Shown: positions 43,401 through 55,630, counted from the stretch's first letter. The stretch: DNA of 64,000 nucleotides from Achaetomium macrosporum (GCA_033296875.1 MU860005.1:1-64000); one strand, 5' to 3'. Program-made: numbers and translations. Notes: generated by a model not told the origin, from the letters alone.

Positions 43401-43915
43401 TCGGTGCGATCGGGCTCAGCAAGACCGCAATCAATACGAAACAAGAGTGTCTGGCGATTGCAGTCTCGGCGATACAGTGATTCGATGCTGCCATACCCGA
43501 CATTCAAGTGAAGGCACGGGAGGCAACTCTGCAGCGAACGCTTCGCTGATGTGCTGCTCTCCAATGCCTTGAGGATGGAGTCGTCTTCAGTCCTGCTGAC
43601 GGACTCGGCTTCTTGCCAAATGCTGCCGCGAGGAGGATACCGGGGCGGGTGCAGTATGGGCCGCATGGTCGTCCGCCCTATCATCATAGGGGTGGAAATC
43701 GTCAACGAGCCTGAAAACACTTGAGGTGTAGAATTGGAAGCCCAACCATTCGCCCACAACTCGGCCCTAGCACTACGTCTGATGCGAATGTGGCTTGTAC
43801 CATCGACGTTCGCGCAGGACTGGTTGATTGATTCACCACGGGCAGGAGTTGCCCTGCGCCGTGACGCTGCGAGGCCTGGCTGACGATAGCAAAAAAAAAA
43901 AAAAACGAGCCATAC
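40476..43915. other. Long intergenic region
   Basis: 3.4 kb without a supported gene. Frames of up to 194 aa (for example minus 41040-41624 and minus 43220-43759) have no recognised domain. The stretch 41482-41688 contains an imperfect tandem duplication. A 15-nt A run lies at 43891-43905, just past the stop codon of the leftward methyltransferase gene. The whole may be 3' UTR plus spacer. Confidence 0.45.
41482..41688. repeat. Imperfect tandem duplication of about 100 bp
   Basis: Two neighbouring blocks both open with ACATCCCGCT (41482 and 41582), continue with a C/T-rich stretch, then GTGTGGCTG, TTGATAACTG or TTGATACTG, and close with a GCAT-containing word. By eye they match at roughly two thirds of positions. 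It looks like an old, decayed tandem duplication with no coding role. Confidence 0.4.
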
Positions 43916-45250
43916 TCACCGTGGCTTTCTGGCTGTGAAGACATGCCTGCAACCAGTCAGCGACTCTTGGCCCACGAAAGATTACGGTCGACAAGCAGCA
44001 GCTTGCAGGTATGCTGAAACGTACATTGTGCAGTATGCATGCACGCTGTTGCTGAAAACCTCGTTTCTGACCTGTTCGACGATACCAAGGATCTCCGCCG
44101 GGGTCCGGCCATGTCCTCGACACAAGGGGGCCAGGCTGAGTGGTTGGCAGGCTTGACGCATCCCAAGATTGAACCACCGGCCGACATCTCGGGTGTGGGG
44201 GTCGGCAGGCCAGCCGTTGAGCGGCATCTGAATAACTTCCTCCCTGATGTCGACGAAGCCGGCGTCTGCCAGTCGCTGCTTCGTCAGGTTACTGTCCATA
44301 CGCAGCGGGCGGCCGAAGCTGTCCATGGCATCCAAAAGCTCATTTGCCCACTGCACGACGTAGGCATCCCGTCGGAGAGTACCGTCGTCGCTCCGGGGGT
44401 TCCAATCAATCTCAACCTGTTCAAAATGGCCATAATCCGGTTTGAGGTGCCTAGATTCATATTGGTAAGGCTCGAGGAGTTTCTGGACGGAGGAACTTAC
44501 CTGAACACCTCCGCGTACACATGAGGCCAGTTAGCGATGCTGCCGTTGAGGGTACGCATGTGGATGAGATCCCAGGAGCCCGGGTCCAAGTCTTGCCACC
44601 TGTCTTCGATATCTTGCTGGATGAACCGCATGTTGGCAGGGATACTAGCATAGGTAAGCACAAGCACTTTAATGGATTGGGAGGATGGAACCGACAATTC
44701 GGGCTGGATATAGTTCAGATCGACGCCCACGTGTTCCCCGCCGGGGTATTTGCTGTTCAGCGGCGAGAGGTCAGGAGAGTCAGCACCTCCCGGATAGAGT
44801 GTGGAGACTCACTCTGCCATGTCAATACCCCATATCCCTGTGCCACAGCCCAGGTCCAAGACTCGAGGATTCTGTTGATTGTGAAGGGGAGCACTGTGAA
44901 GAACATCCCTGCGTGCAACAAGGAATATCTTGTGGAATACGTCCAGTCTTTCCAACTCCGTCTATATTGGGAATCAGCTTCACGAAGAGGGGAAGGAGAA
45001 GTTCCCATGAGGAGGCGACAGGGAGAGCAGGCTGACCTCATCGATGGGAAGCATGTACTTTCCCTTCTTGAAAGTGCCATACCACCGACCGTTTTCGGGA
45101 TATACTTCGTGATAGGTCCGGTTCGGTGGAAGCCCATGGCCGCTACTCGTGAACCATTCAGCCTTATACTGGTCTCTGTGCCAACTGAAGCTGGAACATT
45201 TCAGAGGATCAAGCTCACAGGTTCCTAAACAATTGAGACTGAGGCTCCAT
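43916..45250 (-). CDS. UMTA/LaeA-like SAM-dependent methyltransferase
   Basis: A class I methyltransferase of the UMTA/LaeA-like group common in filamentous ascomycetes; substrate unknown. Model: exons 45250-45240, 45190-45037, 44961-44813, 44752-44696, 44644-44501, 44450-44025 and 43946-43916, 323 aa, all phases consistent. The N-terminal signature is ENGRWYGTFKKGKYMLP near 37-53. SAM motif I is VLDLGCGTGIWGIDMAD, followed by GVDLNYIQP. Later hallmarks are SWDLIHMRTLNGS, VFRHLKPDYGHFEQVEIDW and VGRWFNLG, and the end is HAYCTMHVFTARKPR. The 51-nt intron 44695-44645 is in phase, so skipping it would insert 17 residues in a normally tight loop. The 11-nt first exon is the weakest part; its 49-nt intron has an untypical GTCTCA donor. 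A strong donor (GTGAGT) overlaps the stop codon. It need not be LaeA itself. Confidence 0.8.
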
Positions 45251-48200
45251 TGCTGGTCAAGCGGAAGACACTCGATTGAGTCTCCCGTCTCGCAGCCGCC
45301 ACGCTTGACAACCGGGGGGTGCTGAATGCCAAGGGTGCGTTCATGGACAATGACTAAAGCTGTCCTGTCTGTTCAGCTTGAGCCGCGACTGTAAAAGGCT
45401 GCTTAGATTTCGGGTATTGGTCGAAACGAGCATCTACCGGGCGGCCTCAGGATCGTGCTCAGCCACAGCAAAGACGAGAGAGAGCAGAAAAGAAACAACA
45501 AAATATGTAAAGTCAGCGACTGTCAAGCGCGACAAAGAGATAACATGCTAATGAGGTCTGAGATGCGAAACCTAAGCCGTCACCTTGAGGGGGCTCCGGG
45601 GACGAATGGGGATAAGGAGAGTGATGAATTAAAAACAACGGGATGCAACAGATAATACCACCAACAGGAAGAGGCCGCTCGCGGATCGCGAGGCACCCCG
45701 TCGCAGACTCGGAAGGAAACAATGAAGAGAGAAGAGGTAACGCTCACCTGCCGAGGAAGGATCGGATGAAGGCCGAGCATGTGCACGGCCGGCATTCGAC
45801 GTGGCGGTAATGTGGCCAGCCCTCGCGTCAATGATGACTTAAGCGGGATGTGGTTGCCGTTGTTGAAAATTGCGGTCGATGTGGTTGATGCGGGTGCCCT
45901 GGCCATAGGCCAACGCCCAGTTCGGTTGTGCCGTGGTGGACCGCAAAGGAAGGGGCAGGGCCGCCTTTAAAAATCTCCTCGACGTCGCAATGATGCGGCA
46001 GGGCAAGGGTGCCGTTCATTGACTATTGACCGGGCAGGAGCCGCCCCCAGCAAAGGGAATTCAGCGTATGGACCGTATGTATGTACATGTACCGCGTTCG
46101 GAATCTCAGGGCCTTCCGGCAGGCACTGTACTTGAGGTACCTCAGTCACAAGATTGCTTGGTGTACCACCTGGTGTATACACCTAGCGTCCCATCCAGAC
46201 CAACTCACCTTACGCAGCGTACGTCCACTTGAGGGTGGTACGAGATCCGAGGCCACACGCCACTCCATGTTGTTGATTCTCTTCTATGAGCCTCTTCGAG
46301 CAAGCGCTAAGTTACCCGCCCATCCCCCAAACAAGGCTTTCCCAAGCGAATGTGTGAAACCCAGGGTTCAGGGTTTGGCGGGACTCGACTTGCTGTGGGT
46401 GGGGCTATGTGGGGTTCCCGTCCCAGACCGGATGTTGGTTGGGCGCAGGAAACCGCGTCCGAAACTCGCAGCGCGCGAGGAATGGGCTGCTGCTGTCGAC
46501 GGAAACTGGGAGTGTTTTGCCAACAACTTACTTTTTCTGCCTTTTTGCTGTCCCGATGGTCCGGATTCATCGCCTAGCTCCCGCTCCCGCTCCCATACCG
46601 GGCAGCGATGCCCAGTGCCAAACAGCAAGACCACGTTCTCAGAGGCTCACCCAAGACAACGCAACCCGGCTCACCGACTTGCAGCGTGTGAGGTGGCTTT
46701 TCATCATGCTTCTAATGCTGCATGAAATGCTGTTTCAAGGGCCATGCGGAGGATCCTTCGTTAAGTCAGCTAAAGCGCCGTGTCCGTCGTATTGGAAATT
46801 ACCGCTCGAGGCTACGACGCTGCGCTTGCCACAGGAGCCCACGCCGGCCAAGCCTTGCGAAATAAGTACCTTACGGACTAACGTCCTGTTACCCATCCCA
46901 GCTTCCAGGGTGTCAGCTTCCCACTGTCTACTGTCAATCGAATAAGCACTTGGCGCATTCAAGTTTGCCAGTCAGATGTACAGAGCTCAAACTCTGTACA
47001 CTCCTCATGTCAGCTACAGCAATTCCCTATTTAGATTCGCCTCATTCGAATGGTGCTGGTTGTCAAGGTCACGAAGATGTGGAGCAGCTGCAAGCGGGAC
47101 TCTCCATACACTACAGAGCGCACAGTATGAACAATGCCGGACCTTCCACCATTAGCTGAGTTCTTTCAACCAAGGGAAACCGTCAGAGAAGACAAGCAAC
47201 CGCACCTCGTCACGTCTTTCTTCGAATTGTTTTTTTGCCTCGGCCCATCTCGCAAGAAATCCCGGCTGATTCTTATTAAGCGAGGAGACCTAGTGCCAAC
47301 AATCAGCAAAACGAGCTCGGATACAGTTGTATCTCCATGTACTTACCGACCGGGGATTACACAGTACAGAGTAGCATGCACTAGCCTGTCACCAACCCTG
47401 ACGCTGTGAGCTACCTCGACAGAAATTGGACGTCGGCTCCAAGCTGTCGGGACATAGTGTCGAACACGTCCTAAGCTACACCCAATCAGACAGAGGAAGC
47501 CGGAGCGAGAGAATGACCAAAGAGAAAACTAATTTCCTGCTGACGGACTTGGCCTCTCTCACCGCTGCTTGGAGGTCACCCTCACCCACACTCCAGCATT
47601 TCGCGGCTTGCATTCTTACAGAGCAGTTTTCATCATGCAAGAGCATTGAGCGCGTAGGCAACTTGAAGCGTGTACTTCACAGTTTTGAAGGGATGGAAAA
47701 CGAGCTTGGAAGGTGGGTCCTGCCATTCCAACCTCTTCTGGAAAGCAAGGGGTCTAGCCTCCGCACAAGAAGCAAAGAATCTCACAAGGTGTGCTGAGCG
47801 CGCTTGTGACAAACTGCTGCTCGGACCCTCTGCTATAATCCGTATGTCTCAAGCTCCATTGCTCCTTGGAGAGTTAAACGATATGGAAGGCAAGCCGGCA
47901 ACCAGTATTCCGTCCGCCAACGCTACTGGTGCTGCCTAGGTGAGGTACTTAGGTACATTTAATCATACATTGCTTCGGATCTTACTGAGGTGCCCAGGTA
48001 TCCGCATGAATGGAAATCCAGGCGTTCTTCTCACAGACAACGTTAAAAGAGCCCCTGGCGCCGGCAGTTTGCCAGCCCACACGGTCATGGGGCCCATTGC
48101 AGCTTTTGGTGCAATTCCAAGGAAAACTGGGTGAGGGGACGTTTCACCATGTGACCAACCGCAGCTCAAGCTTACCTCGGGACCTACCAGGTATGCCCAC

Positions 48201-48458
48201 CTGATTGTTACTCCAGTATCCCTACTAGCGTACATGTACACGACATCACCTACGCTAGGCTGCTTCTCTGAGCTGACTCAGGCGAAGAAGGATTGGCATC
48301 CTGGCCTCTTCCCGCTGCCAAGCAAGGATCCCGGGCCTTAGGCTCCTTGCTATTGGCTGCTTGTACCCCGACAGCTCGGTTCGCCCCGCTTTTCCATCTC
48401 GTGGCGCCAACAGGAGAACAGCCCTGGCAGGAAACCGGAGCAAACACCGGAACTGACG

Positions 48459-48494
<36 letters not shown>

Positions 48495-50630
48495 GGCCCA
48501 ATTGCCCCGGTGTTCCCCATCAAGCGAGCATTCGCAGCCTGGAAGCTGCCACAGGACTACGAGGATGGTATCACGACTGCTGAGTGACGACCCTTGCGCG
48601 GCTCACTGAGCGGGCATTACCTCCCGGGAAGCCAGGCAAAATCGGGCGTGTCTTTCTCACACCCTTCTCTTTTTGCGCCCACTTTTCCGCTAAAGAAGGA
48701 GCCTGTGCCGACATAACGATCCTCGTCCACTATCTTCTTCTTGGCTCTCAGTCATGCACGGATTCGCCGTCAGCCGGGTTTGATCGCCATTTCCATATAT
48801 TGTTCAGCAACCAAGTTACGGGTAGCCGAGCTTGATGTTACCGTTCAAGAGGAACCGCACAGGTGCCCACTGTCGCCCCCTTGCCATTTCTAGTATCTTC
48901 GGGTACCCAGGCGTTACCGGGGAAGATAGCATAGTGTATGGCATCCAGATTGATGCAGTCACAGTGTCACACAGACAGCAGATGCCGACATCTGCGACCG
49001 GAGATCTATCTTCCCAGCCTGAGACAGATTTCCATTGTCCAGAGTCCAGAATGAAGGAGGTCCAGACTACAAATGCACCAAGTGACAATTATCGGCACCT
49101 GTACCCGTAGTCGCTGCAGAGTACTGCCAAAGTCCCAGCCAATGTGGGTTGTACCAGGCCCCCCAAACCGAGATCCAAGCTACCAGGTAGATTGGCTGAT
49201 ATTTTCTTTACATACATGTCCTCGTGACCCAGGTAACTAGTAGTCATGTCCGGCGGTGTACACCGACCGGCCAGTGTTGCAACCAACGGCGGCCGTTACA
49301 GGTAGGGTATGTATGTACATGTACGTACGGTACTTACCACGTAACCTGAGCCTTCTAACCGACAGGCAGGTAACGAACAAGAGGTGTGTGCCGGAAAGGC
49401 ACCCCTGCAGGAGTCTACCAAGCTAATGGGTCCACTGCCCAACATATGGCCGCTCTTCACGGAAAGAAATCCGACATTTCTCATAGGTCAAGGGGATGAG
49501 AGACCGGAGCTGCTCCCCTCAACGGTAATTGCGGAAGCCTTACCTCAACCACGACGTTTCCTGGACCGGCCTATAACTTTGCCTGAAGGGGGCCGAACGT
49601 GACGAGCCATTCTCAGATCGTGCATCAGATGAACTGGCACCGACCTGCCAGATATGATATGCAAAGATGACATGTTGTGTGACTTGGGAGTGGGGAGCTT
49701 GCAGCCCAACATGCATGGTCTCTGCCTACTACTTCCCATGCAAAAGCTGTCACATATCCCGGCCAGAGCAAGCTGGGAAACGTGATTTCCCTGCTCGGAA
49801 TACCACTCAAGTTTACCCCAGCCCTTAGCGTAACCATTTCTTTGTGAAAAGGAGATGCGAATGTACTGCTAAGGCGGAAGGGAGGGCCACACAAACAGTG
49901 TGTGTACGGGTTACGGGAGCCGGGATCCGGGCAATGCACAGTACTTTGGGCGGGTATGACCAGCATCCCGACCACAGTTCATCCCTGAAAATGTCCGTAC
50001 CACCATCACCACCAAAATCAACTTCAACCGTTTTGGGTGTGATGTGAGTTGTACTGAGGCGAAGACAAGAATCGCCCAGACTGACCACATACAGCCAGGA
50101 ATCCCCTGAGCTACCTAAGGTACCCGAAAAGGGAGGAGATATGCACACAAGGGTCGGAGGAAGTTGCGCATGAAGTTGTTGATGAAGTCGTTGGGAGGCA
50201 CCAGGTTCCAGAGCTCAGACACAGCTAAGTCAGTACAACCCGATCCAGCCAGGTGAGCAAATTAATAGGTACCTTAGGCATCCTAAGTCGACCTTTGATG
50301 GCATGGGTGTTGCCAGGTCAACTGAGAAAGTGACAAGGTCTTTTTTTCAGTCTCAATGACTTCAGGGTTCCACGAAGGTGCAAAAGACCGTCTAAATTGG
50401 ATGGAAACAACTTGTCGTCCGCAGTCCATTATATGTCCGCTGGAACAAGTGGAAACTGAGTCACTATTGTAGTTATGACTGTCTAGCCTCTATTCCTGAC
50501 ATGGTGCCGATGATAGCCCAAGAGAGATAGCCTCCCACATACACATGATCTGCGGAGATACCCATTTACCGGGGTAGGGCAGGCCCCCAACCAGTTAGCA
50601 TCAACTACCGGATGATGCAGCGGGCGTGAT
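45251..50630. other. Long gene-poor region
   Basis: 5.4 kb in which I can support no gene. Frames of up to 214 aa exist (plus 46081-46725; plus 47426-47797; minus 49625-49975) but lack motifs, splice-linked neighbours and protein-like composition. The region is rich in short palindromic words of the TACCTAGGTA type (for example 46131-46145, 47940-47957, 50108-50126, 50264-50290), in GTAC-rich stretches (49300-49348), and has the poly-C tract. It may hold decayed repeats or unannotated non-coding RNA. Confidence 0.45.
48459..48492. repeat. Poly-C tract, 34 nt
   Basis: Thirty-four consecutive C residues are followed directly by GGGG. On the minus strand this is a 34-nt G run, able to form G-quadruplexes, with an i-motif on the plus strand. 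It lies in non-coding DNA. Its true length may be misread, because such runs are hard to sequence. Confidence 0.9.
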
Positions 50631-52132
50631 TCACGCTTTGACAACGTCTTCCTCGCGGCCCCATCTGGCGGTCTCATCGCCGCCTTCCCACTCCTTCTCG
50701 ACGTATCCCAGCTCGCGCTTAACCTTCTCGACCGTCGCCTTATCACCGGTATTCTTTCCAATGTTGTCACTATTCAAGCTATTTAGCCAACGTCCCCAAG
50801 CAGTATTTGGGAAGGGATGACCTACCTGATCTTTATTGCTGGGCGCCCGGCAGCCGAGCTCAGCTTGATGACGATGTTCAGGGGCGTCGATTTTTTGCCG
50901 GTTTTTGTGTTGACAAAGTCGTTCGTCAGGAACGTGCCTACGCCAAATGTGGGCTGGAAGCCAGCTTCTTCCGCAACTTGCTTGTATTCTAAGCAACGCT
51001 CGATGTTCAGTGAGTCGGAGAAGACGATGACCTTCTTATCATGGATCCCCTGGTCATCGTAGAAGTTCCGCATGAGCTGAACAAAGCCCTTGGGGTCTCC
51101 CGAGTCCTGTCTAACGCCAGTGAAGACGTCGGCGTATGTCTTGTTGGGCTTCTGTTTCGGGCTCACCAAGGGCTCTGTCGAGATGAAGGAGTCGGCAATG
51201 CTCAGCTTCCTCTCCGTCACTGGCGAGGGTTCCTCCAGATATCTGATCGGTTTGCTGAAGGCATTCAAGAACTCGGGCGTCCCGAAAGTGTCGGTCAAGG
51301 CAATCCCGAGCACGCCCTCTCCAAAGCATCCGACCCAACGACACAGTGCCTCCTCGGTTGCCTTCCGGTAATCGCCAACTACAGCAGCGGTGCCCATGAA
51401 CCACTCGTGCGCAACCGTGCCGACGGGTGGGATATTGAAGCGCATGGCCAAGTGGACATTACTGGTACCCGACAGCTTGCCAGAAAAGCCGCGCTTCTGC
51501 GCCTCCTTGCTGGCTTTGGTGAGACCCCTAAACACCAAGGCCTGGGTGTGGTAGTCCCGCCTCCGGCGAGTGCCAAACTCTGAGAAAACGCAGCCCGCCT
51601 CGAGCAAGCGCATGCCCTTCTCCAACGCGAGCTCTTCTTGCCCCTCGTATGTCCAGTCTGGTTCCATAAACTTGAAGTAAGCCTCCGACGTCAGGGCAAG
51701 AAGTGGGATCTCGTAGAGAATAGTCTCGGCCCAGGTGCCGCTGATCTTGATATCCAGATCTCCAATATCGCTCTCGGCTCCAGTGTCATCACCCACGGGC
51801 AGGAACTTCAGCACAACCTGTTCTCTCGGCCGCAGGCGGAACTCGGAGAGGAAATCTAGATATGCTGGCGTAAGATAGGGACAGTGCTCCTTCAGATAGA
51901 AGAGTTCCTCGGTAGACAAGGAGATGTTGCCAAGCTTCCTCACTTGATCCTCCAGCCAGAGGAAAGCCTTGCGGGAGAGCTTCTTGTCTGGTGTCCGGTT
52001 CGTGAATGCATACGTCACCGGGACATCCTTGTAGTATTTCAGGACGGCGCATTGCATCGTCAATTTGTACAGGTCGGTGTCAAGGAAGGAGATGACGCCC
52101 TCCGGGTATGGTGAAGAACTGTTGAAATCCAT
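50631..52132 (-). CDS. NPT1: Nicotinate phosphoribosyltransferase
   Basis: First enzyme of the Preiss-Handler salvage route: makes nicotinate mononucleotide from nicotinate and PRPP with ATP, for NAD synthesis. Model: exons 52132-50826 and 50769-50631, 481 aa. Start ATG 52132 (MDFNSSS) is used because the frame further upstream has no ATG. Hallmarks: ISFLDTDLYKLTMQ near the N-terminus, YAFTNRTP, KISGTWAETILYEIPLL, SEFGTRRRRDYHTQ, and GTSNVHLAMRFNIPPVGT with the following AHEWFMG. The PRPP-site region has VRQDSGDP and VIVFSDSLN. The second exon begins in SDNIGKNTGD, joined to KI, and ends acidic. The length is slightly above yeast Npt1 (429 aa). The gene shares a 784-bp divergent promoter with UTP4. 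Cytosolic and nuclear location is expected. Confidence 0.95.
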
Positions 52133-52916
52133 GATGGGCAGAGAATATCGAACGCTGTGTTGGGGGTGGATTTGCCGAGGAGAAGAGACAACCAATCCTT
52201 ATGGTTTCGTCAGGATATCTTGTCCCGCCGAGCAGCGTCAGGAGTGCCAAGAACATAAACCACGTTCACTCGCTCCGGAATGCGATTGAAGTCGAGATTT
52301 GACCGAACGAATAAAGACCGGGACTTTATGCTTTGGTAGAAAATGGTTTGTCCCTCCGAACCCGGGGTGTAACCAGTTCGACCCGCTGCGGGTGCAGGAC
52401 CAAAGTTAGCTAAGGGGCCTAGCGTTGTCGAAGAAGTCGATCGCGACTCTCCCCCTTTCGTTATGGATTCGGTCGAAGCTTTCACTATGTGAAATCTCGG
52501 ATACTTTCAACCTCGTAGTACTGATATGTCCTCTTCTTCACCGGAAACGAGTGACTCGGCGAATGGTTGAACCAACTGCGTCTTGAGAGAGCCGCGGCCG
52601 TTTCACCGCGGGGTGTAGTGGGGTCGTTTACGTTCTCAGTGTTGAGGGAACCTGTAACCTGTGAACAGAAAATGCCCGTCAGTAGCCGGTGGAACTTCTT
52701 GATTTTTGTCTCAACCGTCATTACCGGTATCGAGCGTTTGAAGCCCCACCGTTAGTTATCGTGCAGTGCACAGACCGCAGCTTGTTTGGCTGACCGACTT
52801 CCCTCTCAAAACTCCCGAGAGCGGCAGAAAAAAAAAAGTCGACAGGACCTTCCGCAGGTCAGGAAATCGGACCCAACGCCCTCTGCCACGAAGCCGGGGC
52901 TGACAACGCCGGAACC
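52133..52916. other. Divergent promoter region between NPT1 and UTP4
   Basis: 784 bp between two start codons. Frames here are short. The stretch near 52740-52880 has an A-rich part (AAAAAAAA at about 52830) consistent with a 5' UTR of UTP4. No specific operator was recognised. Confidence 0.5.
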
Positions 52917-55630
52917 ATGGATATCCACCGGTGCCGCTTCGTCCGGTATCCCGCCTCAGCCATCAACGCAGTTGCATTCACACACTCGTCGCTTCCGTCG
53001 GTCGGGGCGAGACAGAAGCATCTCCAGAAAAACATTCAAGTGCGGCTGGCGATCGGCAGAGCCAATGGCGACATCGAGATCTGGAATCCGCTCCATGGTG
53101 CATGGCACCAGGAGCTTGTCATCCCCGGCGGCAAGGACCGAAGCGTTGACGGCTTAGTCTGGGTCACAGACCCGGACGAGGAGATGGCCGACGGCAAGAT
53201 CATCCACGGCAAGTCGCGCCTCTTCAGCATCGGCTATACGACTACAATCACCGAGTGGGAGTTAGAAAAGGCCAGGGCGAAGAAGCATGCAAGTGGCCAG
53301 CATGGAGAGATATGGTGCCTCGGCGTCCAGCCCCTCGCGAATAAGGGTCCCGCTGCACCTGGCAGTCGGAAACTCGTCGCCGGCACTGTGGATGGCAACC
53401 TGGTGCTCTACTCGATCGAGGACGGCGATCTCAAGTTTGAGCGGACTCTTATAAGGACTCCATGCAAGACGACCAAGTTCGTCAGTATCGCGTTCCAGTC
53501 CCACAATGTCGTCGTTGTCGGCTGCTCGAACAGTACGATCTGTGCGTACGACATCAGGAACGGCACGCTCCTGAGACAGATGACCCTCGGGACCGATATG
53601 TCTGGAGGATCCAAAAACATCATCGTGTGGGCTGTCAAGTGTCTTCCCAACGGCGACATTGTCTCCGGGGACTCGACTGGACAAGTGTGTATCTGGGACG
53701 GGAAGACATACACCCAAGCGCAGAAGCTCCGAAGCCATTCACAAGACGTCCTGTGTCTGTCGGTCAGCGCAGACGGTTCGAAGATCGTGTCAGGTGGTAT
53801 GGACAGACGGACCGCAATCTACGAGCCTGTTGCTGGACAAACCGGCCGGTGGTCTAAGGTGTTCCATCGGCGATACCACCAGCACGACGTCAAGGCAATG
53901 GCTTCCTTCGAGGGCAAGGGAATGAGTGTTGTGGTGTCCGGCGGTAAGTCCAGTGGACCATCTTGCCGCTTGCAAAACTAACATACATCAAAGGCTCAGA
54001 TGCAAACCCAGTGGTCCTGCCCTTGCGCGCCGCGGGCAAAGAGTATCACAGGACGCTGCCGCATCTTCCGCAGAATGCCCCCGTTCAGAGCGCACCCAAA
54101 GCGCGGTTCGTCGTCAGCTGGTGGCTAAACGAGATCCGGATTTGGCAGCTTCTCAGCCCTGCACAGCAACTGCTCGATGACCCCCAAGCTGCTCTCAGCT
54201 TGCGCAAAAATAGGAAATTCCTTGCCCAGGTCCTGGTGAAAGGAGACCCTCACATATCATCGGCTGCGATCAGCGAAGATGGAACCCTCCTTGCCGCCTC
54301 AACTGCTACCGATATCAAGGTGTTCCAGCTCGATCTTGCGACGGGCGAGCACACCGAGCAACTCCGGATCAAAAAAGTAGACATGCCAGCTGGGGGCCAT
54401 GCCGCTACAAGGGTCCAGTTTTCGCCAGATAAACGATGGATATCTTGGGTCGAGGAAGGGAGCAAGGTGATGGCTGCCAGGGTACAGGTCACGGAATCTG
54501 CAACCGCCAAATCCTACACGATCTCGCGTCCATACAGGCTACAGAGGCTACGGCGCCAGACTCCAAAGCACCTCCTTCTCGGCGGTCTTGGGTCCTACGA
54601 CCGGAACATCACCCAGATGGCCTTTTCACCAGACAGCAGAGTGCTCAGCGTTTCGGACTTGGCGGGTTACATCGACACTTGGGTGTTACGCGTCCCCGGC
54701 GAGCGGATAACTGGCGCGGATGCCGAGAATGACGAGGGAGCGACTAGCGAGTCATCCAGTGCTTCGTCGGATGAGGAATCAGAAGACGTCCCGGGCGAGC
54801 GATGGGTTCGCAATCCGAAGGCCGCACTTCTGCCAAAACTCTCTGCCGCACCTGTGGTGTTGTCATTCTCGAGAGTCCCACGAGATGATGGCGACTATGA
54901 CTTATTAGTCATCACCTCGTTGAAACAGCTCTTCATCTTTAACCCTATACGCGGAGTACTCTCTGAGTGGTCACGGCGGAATACGTACCCTAAGCTCCCA
55001 GAGCAATTCAGGGACACACGTGATCAAATCAAGGGCGTTGTATGGCAAGGCCTTCGTGCCTGGGTCTACGGGGTCTCCTCATTGTTCATGCTGGATCTGT
55101 CCCAGGACTTCAATCCGGAAAAGGATGCCCCTGAGGGCAAAGACGGGCACAAAAAGGGAACCAAGAGGAAGCGTGACGGCCGTGAGGCTGGGGCTGGCGG
55201 GAAGATGGAGAAGCACTCCCTCGCTCCGCAGCGCGTGAGGACGGCTGTGGGGCCCGACGGAGGGAAGTGGGAGGACGTGGAGATGGTCGACGCCGAAGAC
55301 CAAAAGAGTATCGGCGCCAGCAGCGGGGTCGACGATGATGACGAAGATGTGGATGGCGGTGAGCTGCAGGGTCTCAGAGACGGCCAAGGAACTAACGGCA
55401 CCACGCAGGATGCCGAGAAACAGGGTACAAAGGCGAAGTGGTGGCATACATACCAATTCCGTCCTATATTGGGCATTGTGCCAATCGAGGACACGCAAGC
55501 AGCGAGCGGCTCGACCAACGGGAATGTGGCCGAGAGGTTCCCGCCTGTCGAGGTCGCCCTTATCGAGCGGCCGCTGTCTGACGATGACTTGCCAGAACGC
55601 CATTTCGGGGAGGGCGAATGGGAGAGGTAA
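52917..55630 (+). CDS. UTP4: UTP4 (Cirhin), UtpA subunit of the small-subunit processome
   Basis: Nucleolar WD-repeat protein of the UtpA/t-UTP complex that joins nascent pre-rRNA with Utp17 and others and supports rDNA transcription. Model: exons 52917-53943 and 53994-55630, 887 aa; the 50-nt intron splits a Gly codon. The N-terminus MDIHRCRFVRYPASAINAVA is family-typical. Two tandem beta-propellers are expected; repeat motifs include RLAIGRANGDIEIWN, DIVSGDSTGQVCIWDG and SADGSKIVSGGMDRR in the first, and VSWWLNEIRIWQL in the second. Acidic and basic linkers lie near 600-630 (ESSSASSDEESED) and 730-830 (KKGTKRKRDGRE; DDDDEDVDGG). The conserved C-terminal YQFRPILGIVPI follows. It is longer than yeast Utp4 (776 aa) because of these linkers. 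Confidence 0.93.

Noticed and set aside
45251..45380. Open frame continuing upstream of the UMTA-like gene without ATG
   Set aside because: The conserved family start is close to ENGRWY; the upstream peptide has no family resemblance, and a phase-correct short first exon at 45250-45240 is available.
47426..47797. Plus-strand frame of 123 aa in the gene-poor block
   Set aside because: Composition is roughly protein-like, but there is no motif, no start context and no linked exon.
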